The notes beneath the pieces are model-generated. The model was given only the letters and a program-made list of their open reading frames with translations. It did not search any database and had not been told where the DNA came from. Shown one piece after another: positions 14,035 through 15,852 of a stretch of DNA of 15,852 nt (positions within the stretch are counted from its first letter, which is position 1; every line of letters begins with the position of its first letter). The DNA comes from DATGKR01 sp035294565 (GTDB lineage Bacteria; Actinomycetota; Acidimicrobiia; Acidimicrobiales; Palsa-688), in assembly GCA_035294565.1 (NCBI GenBank), contig DATGKR010000056.1, forward strand, positions 1-15,852, read 5' to 3'. A program made the translations under genes and the position numbers.

Positions 14035-14040
14035 GCCCGG

Positions 14041-14046
14041 TACCCT
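14041..14046 (+). promoter_or_regulatory. -10 box of a likely leaderless promoter (msrB)
   Basis: TACCCT is followed by 7 nt and the ATG at 14054. There is no Shine-Dalgarno sequence. The box lies just after the carboxyltransferase stop, so msrB can be transcribed on its own. Confidence 0.6.
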
Positions 14047-14053
14047 CGACGTC

Positions 14054-14455
14054 ATGACATCCGAGGTCGCAAGGTCAGACGACGAGTGGCGGTCCCGGCT
14101 CAGCCCCGAGCAGTACGAGGTGCTGCGCAGGGCAGGTACCGAGCCGCCCTGGTCGGGCAAGTACGTGCACAACCACGACGACGGCACTTACCGCTGCGCC
14201 GGCTGCAAGGCGGTCCTGTTCGACTCGTCCACCAAGTTCGACTCGGGGACGGGATGGCCCAGCTTCTATGAGCCGGCCGTCGCCGACGCGGTGGAGCTGG
14301 TGGAGGACCGCAGCCACGGCATGGTGCGCACCGAGGTGCGCTGCAGGCGCTGCGGCGGACACCTGGGCCATCTCTTCGACGACGGCCCGCAGCCGACCGG
14401 CATGCGCTACTGCATGAACTCCCTGGCGCTCGACTTCGAGCCGGCCGCGGGCTGA
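14054..14455 (+). CDS. msrB: Peptide-methionine (R)-S-oxide reductase MsrB
   Basis: The 133-residue protein has the family's usual length and motifs. It reduces methionine-R-sulfoxide in oxidised proteins using thioredoxin-type reductant. Two CxxC pairs bind structural zinc (C48/C51 in CAGC, C97/C100 in CRRC). SGTGWPSF (64-71) and GGHLGHLFDDG (101-111) shape the active site, and the catalytic Cys is C120 in RYCMNSLAL. The SGCGWPSF Cys, which in several MsrB enzymes resolves the sulfenic acid, is Thr67 here, so reduction probably goes directly by thioredoxin or another reductant. There is no signal peptide, so it is cytoplasmic. The neighbouring minus-strand gene is convergent 30 bp away. Confidence 0.97.
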   Translation: MTSEVARSDDEWRSRLSPEQYEVLRRAGTEPPWSGKYVHNHDDGTYRCAGCKAVLFDSSTKFDSGTGWPSFYEPAVADAVELVEDRSHGMVRTEVRCRRCGGHLGHLFDDGPQPTGMRYCMNSLALDFEPAAG

Positions 14456-14459
14456 GCGG

Positions 14460-14485
14460 ACCGGCGCCGCCGGGGCGGCGGTTCT
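14460..14485. terminator. Possible bidirectional hairpin terminator
   Basis: CGCCG (14465-14469) pairs with CGGCG (14476-14480) around a 6-nt loop; outside the stem, ACC (14460-14462) could add pairs with GGT (14480-14482) after a bulge. The following GTTCTTC has only a few T residues. It fills the short gap between two convergent genes, which favours a terminator role. Confidence 0.4.
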
Positions 14486-14827
14486 TCAGTCCTCTTCGGC
14501 GAGCCGGCGTTCGGCGGCGTTGCGCTGCGCCCAAAGCGACCGGCGGCGCTTCCAGAACGGCGTCTTCCACACCTTGAAACCCCGGCGCCTGCCCGGCTTG
14601 GGCTGGCGCCTGGGGGGAGGGGAAGCCTTGCGCCCCAGGTCGTGGGGTGGCTGGGGGCAGACCAAGTCGGCGTCCTCGAGAGCCTCGTCGTCCCCGGCCA
14701 GCACGTGGAGCTTCGTCTTCGCCTCGTGCCGGGCCTGGCGCAGAGTCCGTCGACGGTGCTCCGGGGGGGCTTCGACCGGCTCCTCGGGGGGTGGGGTGCC
14801 TGGTTCGCTCGCCTGCATTCCGCTCAC
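14486..14827 (-). CDS. Small basic protein, function unknown
   Basis: The product is 113 residues from GTG 14827, or 124 from ATG 14860. I favour the GTG because AGGGAGG lies 4 nt before it; the ATG has no ribosome site. The N-terminal third is acidic and Pro-rich (TPPPEEPVEAPPE), and the rest is Arg/Lys-rich. The C-terminal block GRRRGFKVWKTPFWKRRR followed by AQRNAAERRLAEED looks conserved and helical. A single Cys is present, in DLVCPQPPHD. There is no membrane segment or enzyme motif. The basic aromatic block could bind nucleic acid or ribosomes, but that is a guess. It lies 95 bp downstream of orn on the same strand, with a candidate promoter of its own. Confidence 0.6.
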   Translation of the reverse strand: MSGMQASEPGTPPPEEPVEAPPEHRRRTLRQARHEAKTKLHVLAGDDEALEDADLVCPQPPHDLGRKASPPPRRQPKPGRRRGFKVWKTPFWKRRRSLWAQRNAAERRLAEED

Positions 14828-14831
14828 GAGA

Positions 14832-14838
14832 CCTCCCT
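14832..14838 (-). promoter_or_regulatory. Shine-Dalgarno site supporting the GTG start
   Basis: On the minus strand AGGGAGG is followed by 4 nt (TCTC) and GTG at 14827. The spacing is short but usable. It lies inside the longer reading frame that starts at ATG 14860, which argues against that longer form. Confidence 0.5.
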
Positions 14839-14887
14839 GCTCGGTTGTCGTGCCTCCCATGCTGCCATGGGCCGGCCGGATACCTCC

Positions 14888-14893
14888 AGGGTA
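14888..14893 (-). promoter_or_regulatory. Candidate -10 box for the small basic protein gene
   Basis: TACCCT on the minus strand would start transcription near 14880. That gives a leader of about 20 nt to ATG 14860 or about 53 nt to GTG 14827. No -35 element is obvious. Confidence 0.35.
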
Positions 14894-14922
14894 TTTCGGG
14901 CCTTTCCCCTACGACTGACCGC

Positions 14923-15453
14923 TCAGCGGAACACGCTGCGCCGGTAGTAGCGCAGCTCGGCGACCGACTCGTGGATGTCGTCGAGCGCCCGGTGGGCGCC
15001 CGCCTTCTTGGGTGCGGCGGCGAACGCATCGGGGTACCACCGCCGGGCGAGCTCCTTGACGGTGGACACGTCTATGCACCGGTAGTGCAGGAAACGGTCC
15101 ACCTCCGGCAGCCAGCGGGCCAGGAAGCGCCGGTCGGTGCCGATCGAATTGCCGCACAACGGCACCGTCCGCGCTTCGGGGATGTGGGCGCGCAGGAACT
15201 CGAGCGTCGCGGCCCCCGCCGCGGCGAGGTCGGTGGTGGACGCCCCCACCGCTTCGAGCAGGCCGCTCCTCGCGTGCATCTCCCTCACCACGTCGTCCAT
15301 GCCGGCGAGATCGTCGGCCGAGGCGGACACCACGAGGTCCGGCCCCTCCGCGACCACCTCCAGGTCGTCGTCGGTGAGCAGGGTGGCGATCTCCACTATC
15401 ACGTGGCGCTCCGGCTCGAGCCCCGTCATCTCCAGGTCCATCCACGCCAGCAC
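14923..15453 (-). CDS. orn: Oligoribonuclease (DEDDh 3'-5' exoribonuclease)
   Basis: The 176-residue protein is close to the normal size of oligoribonuclease, which degrades very short RNAs, including pGpG from c-di-GMP turnover, to mononucleotides in the cytoplasm. The catalytic set is complete: D6 and E8 in MDLEMTGL, D107 in NSIGTDRRF, and H154 and D159 in HRALDDIHES. CIDVSTVKELARRW is also typical. The start is GTG 15453, giving VLAWMDLEMTGL, the family N-terminus; the frame is open further upstream but runs into dut. A TATGTT box 8 nt before the GTG suggests a leaderless mRNA. Divergent dut starts 31 bp away. The PilZ gene in the same window may also link to c-di-GMP, but the two are far apart. 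Confidence 0.96.
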   Translation of the reverse strand: MLAWMDLEMTGLEPERHVIVEIATLLTDDDLEVVAEGPDLVVSASADDLAGMDDVVREMHARSGLLEAVGASTTDLAAAGAATLEFLRAHIPEARTVPLCGNSIGTDRRFLARWLPEVDRFLHYRCIDVSTVKELARRWYPDAFAAAPKKAGAHRALDDIHESVAELRYYRRSVFR

Positions 15454-15461
15454 GGGCCCCG

Positions 15462-15467
15462 AACATA
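15462..15467 (-). promoter_or_regulatory. -10 box of a likely leaderless promoter (orn)
   Basis: The minus strand reads TATGTT, then 8 nt, then GTG 15453. There is no Shine-Dalgarno sequence. The box sits back to back with the dut -10 box across the palindrome TACCGGTA (15466-15473). Confidence 0.6.
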
Positions 15468-15471
15468 CCGG

Positions 15472-15477
15472 TAGCTT
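15472..15477 (+). promoter_or_regulatory. -10 box of a likely leaderless promoter (dut)
   Basis: TAGCTT is followed by 7 nt and GTG 15485. The spacing selects this GTG over the in-frame TTG 15488 and GTG 15494. No Shine-Dalgarno sequence is present. Confidence 0.55.
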
Positions 15478-15484
15478 GACCGCG

Positions 15485-15852
15485 GTGTTGGAGGTGCCGA
15501 CGGTCCGGGTGGACGGCGACCTGCCGCTGCCGGTGTACGCCCGCAGTGGCGACGCCGGCGCCGACCTGTTCGCCGCCGAGGGGGCGGTGGTCCGAGCCGG
15601 AGGCGGCCGCGCCCTGGTGCGGACGGGGGTGAGGATCGCCCTGCCCGACGGATACGCCGGCTTCGTGCAGCCGCGGAGCGGGCTGGCCCTGCGCCACGGC
15701 GTCACCCTCGCCAACAGCCCCGGCCTGATCGACTCGGGGTACCGGGACGAGCTGGCGGTGGTGGTGATCAACACCGACCCCGAGGAGGACTACGAGGTCC
15801 GCCGCGGGGACCGGATAGCGCAGCTGGTCGTGCAGAAGGTGGAGCGCGCCGC
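15485..15852 (+). CDS. dut: dUTPase (dUTP diphosphatase), 3' end cut by window
   Basis: 122 residues are visible. Trimeric dUTPases hydrolyse dUTP to dUMP and pyrophosphate, keeping uracil out of DNA and feeding dTMP synthesis. Motif 1 is GDAGADL (22-28), motif 2 PRSGLAL (63-69), motif 3 GLIDSGYRDEL (80-90) with the catalytic Asp83, and motif 4 GDRIAQLV (108-115). The Gly-rich motif 5 that closes the active site lies beyond the window. In motif 3, Asp replaces the usual Gly after YR. The start GTG 15485 is chosen from the -10 box 7 nt upstream; GTG 15494 would shorten the protein by three residues. It is divergent from orn. Confidence 0.96.
   Translation, partial: MLEVPTVRVDGDLPLPVYARSGDAGADLFAAEGAVVRAGGGRALVRTGVRIALPDGYAGFVQPRSGLALRHGVTLANSPGLIDSGYRDELAVVVINTDPEEDYEVRRGDRIAQLVVQKVERA

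Noticed and set aside
12838..14187. 449-codon minus-strand frame
   Set aside because: It lies opposite the carboxyltransferase and msrB, which carry clear catalytic motifs; the antisense product has low-complexity His/Gly/Arg composition.

Overview
The window is very GC-rich DNA (about 70% by eye) with GTG and TTG starts, 4-nt ATGA/GTGA gene overlaps and gene families typical of Actinomycetota. I infer an actinobacterium, perhaps from a lineage outside the well-studied genera, but nothing here fixes the genus. I see no rRNA, tRNA, CRISPR array, transposase or phage gene. Most genes look like chromosomal core or redox functions.

Layout. (1) Positions 1-1230 hold the C-terminal part of an anti-sigma-type ATPase fused to a GAF domain. 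(2) Positions 1231-1648 are a non-coding convergent gap with GC-rich short repeats and a nested palindromic element (1432-1541). (3) A four-helix membrane protein of unknown function lies on the minus strand (1649-2263). (4) It is divergent from an OmpR-type response regulator (2356-3105) and its overlapping histidine kinase (3102-4439). (5) A redox locus follows: a five-helix putative b-type cytochrome (4505-5146), then five genes chained by 4-nt overlaps. These are a short anchored Ser/Ala/Pro-rich protein, an ApbE-like FAD:protein FMN transferase, a ferric-reductase-like heme membrane protein with an extra outer domain, a NuoF-like FMN/Fe-S protein and a 3Fe-4S ferredoxin (5224-9038). (6) A PilZ-domain protein (9050-9634) converges with a cytoplasmic prolyl oligopeptidase (9621-11678, minus). 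(7) A VOC-fold protein (11697-12200) and a biotin-carrier/carboxyltransferase fusion (12205-14034) form a pair. (8) MsrB (14054-14455) converges with a small basic protein of unknown function (minus). Oligoribonuclease (minus) and dUTPase (plus, cut by the window end) are divergent.

How the genes work together. The redox locus reads as a route for electrons from NAD(P)H through an FMN/Fe-S dehydrogenase-like subunit and a ferredoxin to membrane hemes and the outer face. ApbE implies a covalently flavinylated partner, yet no FMN-binding domain with the usual flavinylation motif is visible in the window. The two-component system directly upstream is a plausible regulator. This is inference from domains and gene order. 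A second theme is that most genes heading a transcription unit have a TANNNT -10 box 7-9 nt before the start codon and no Shine-Dalgarno sequence, so leaderless mRNAs look like the rule here.
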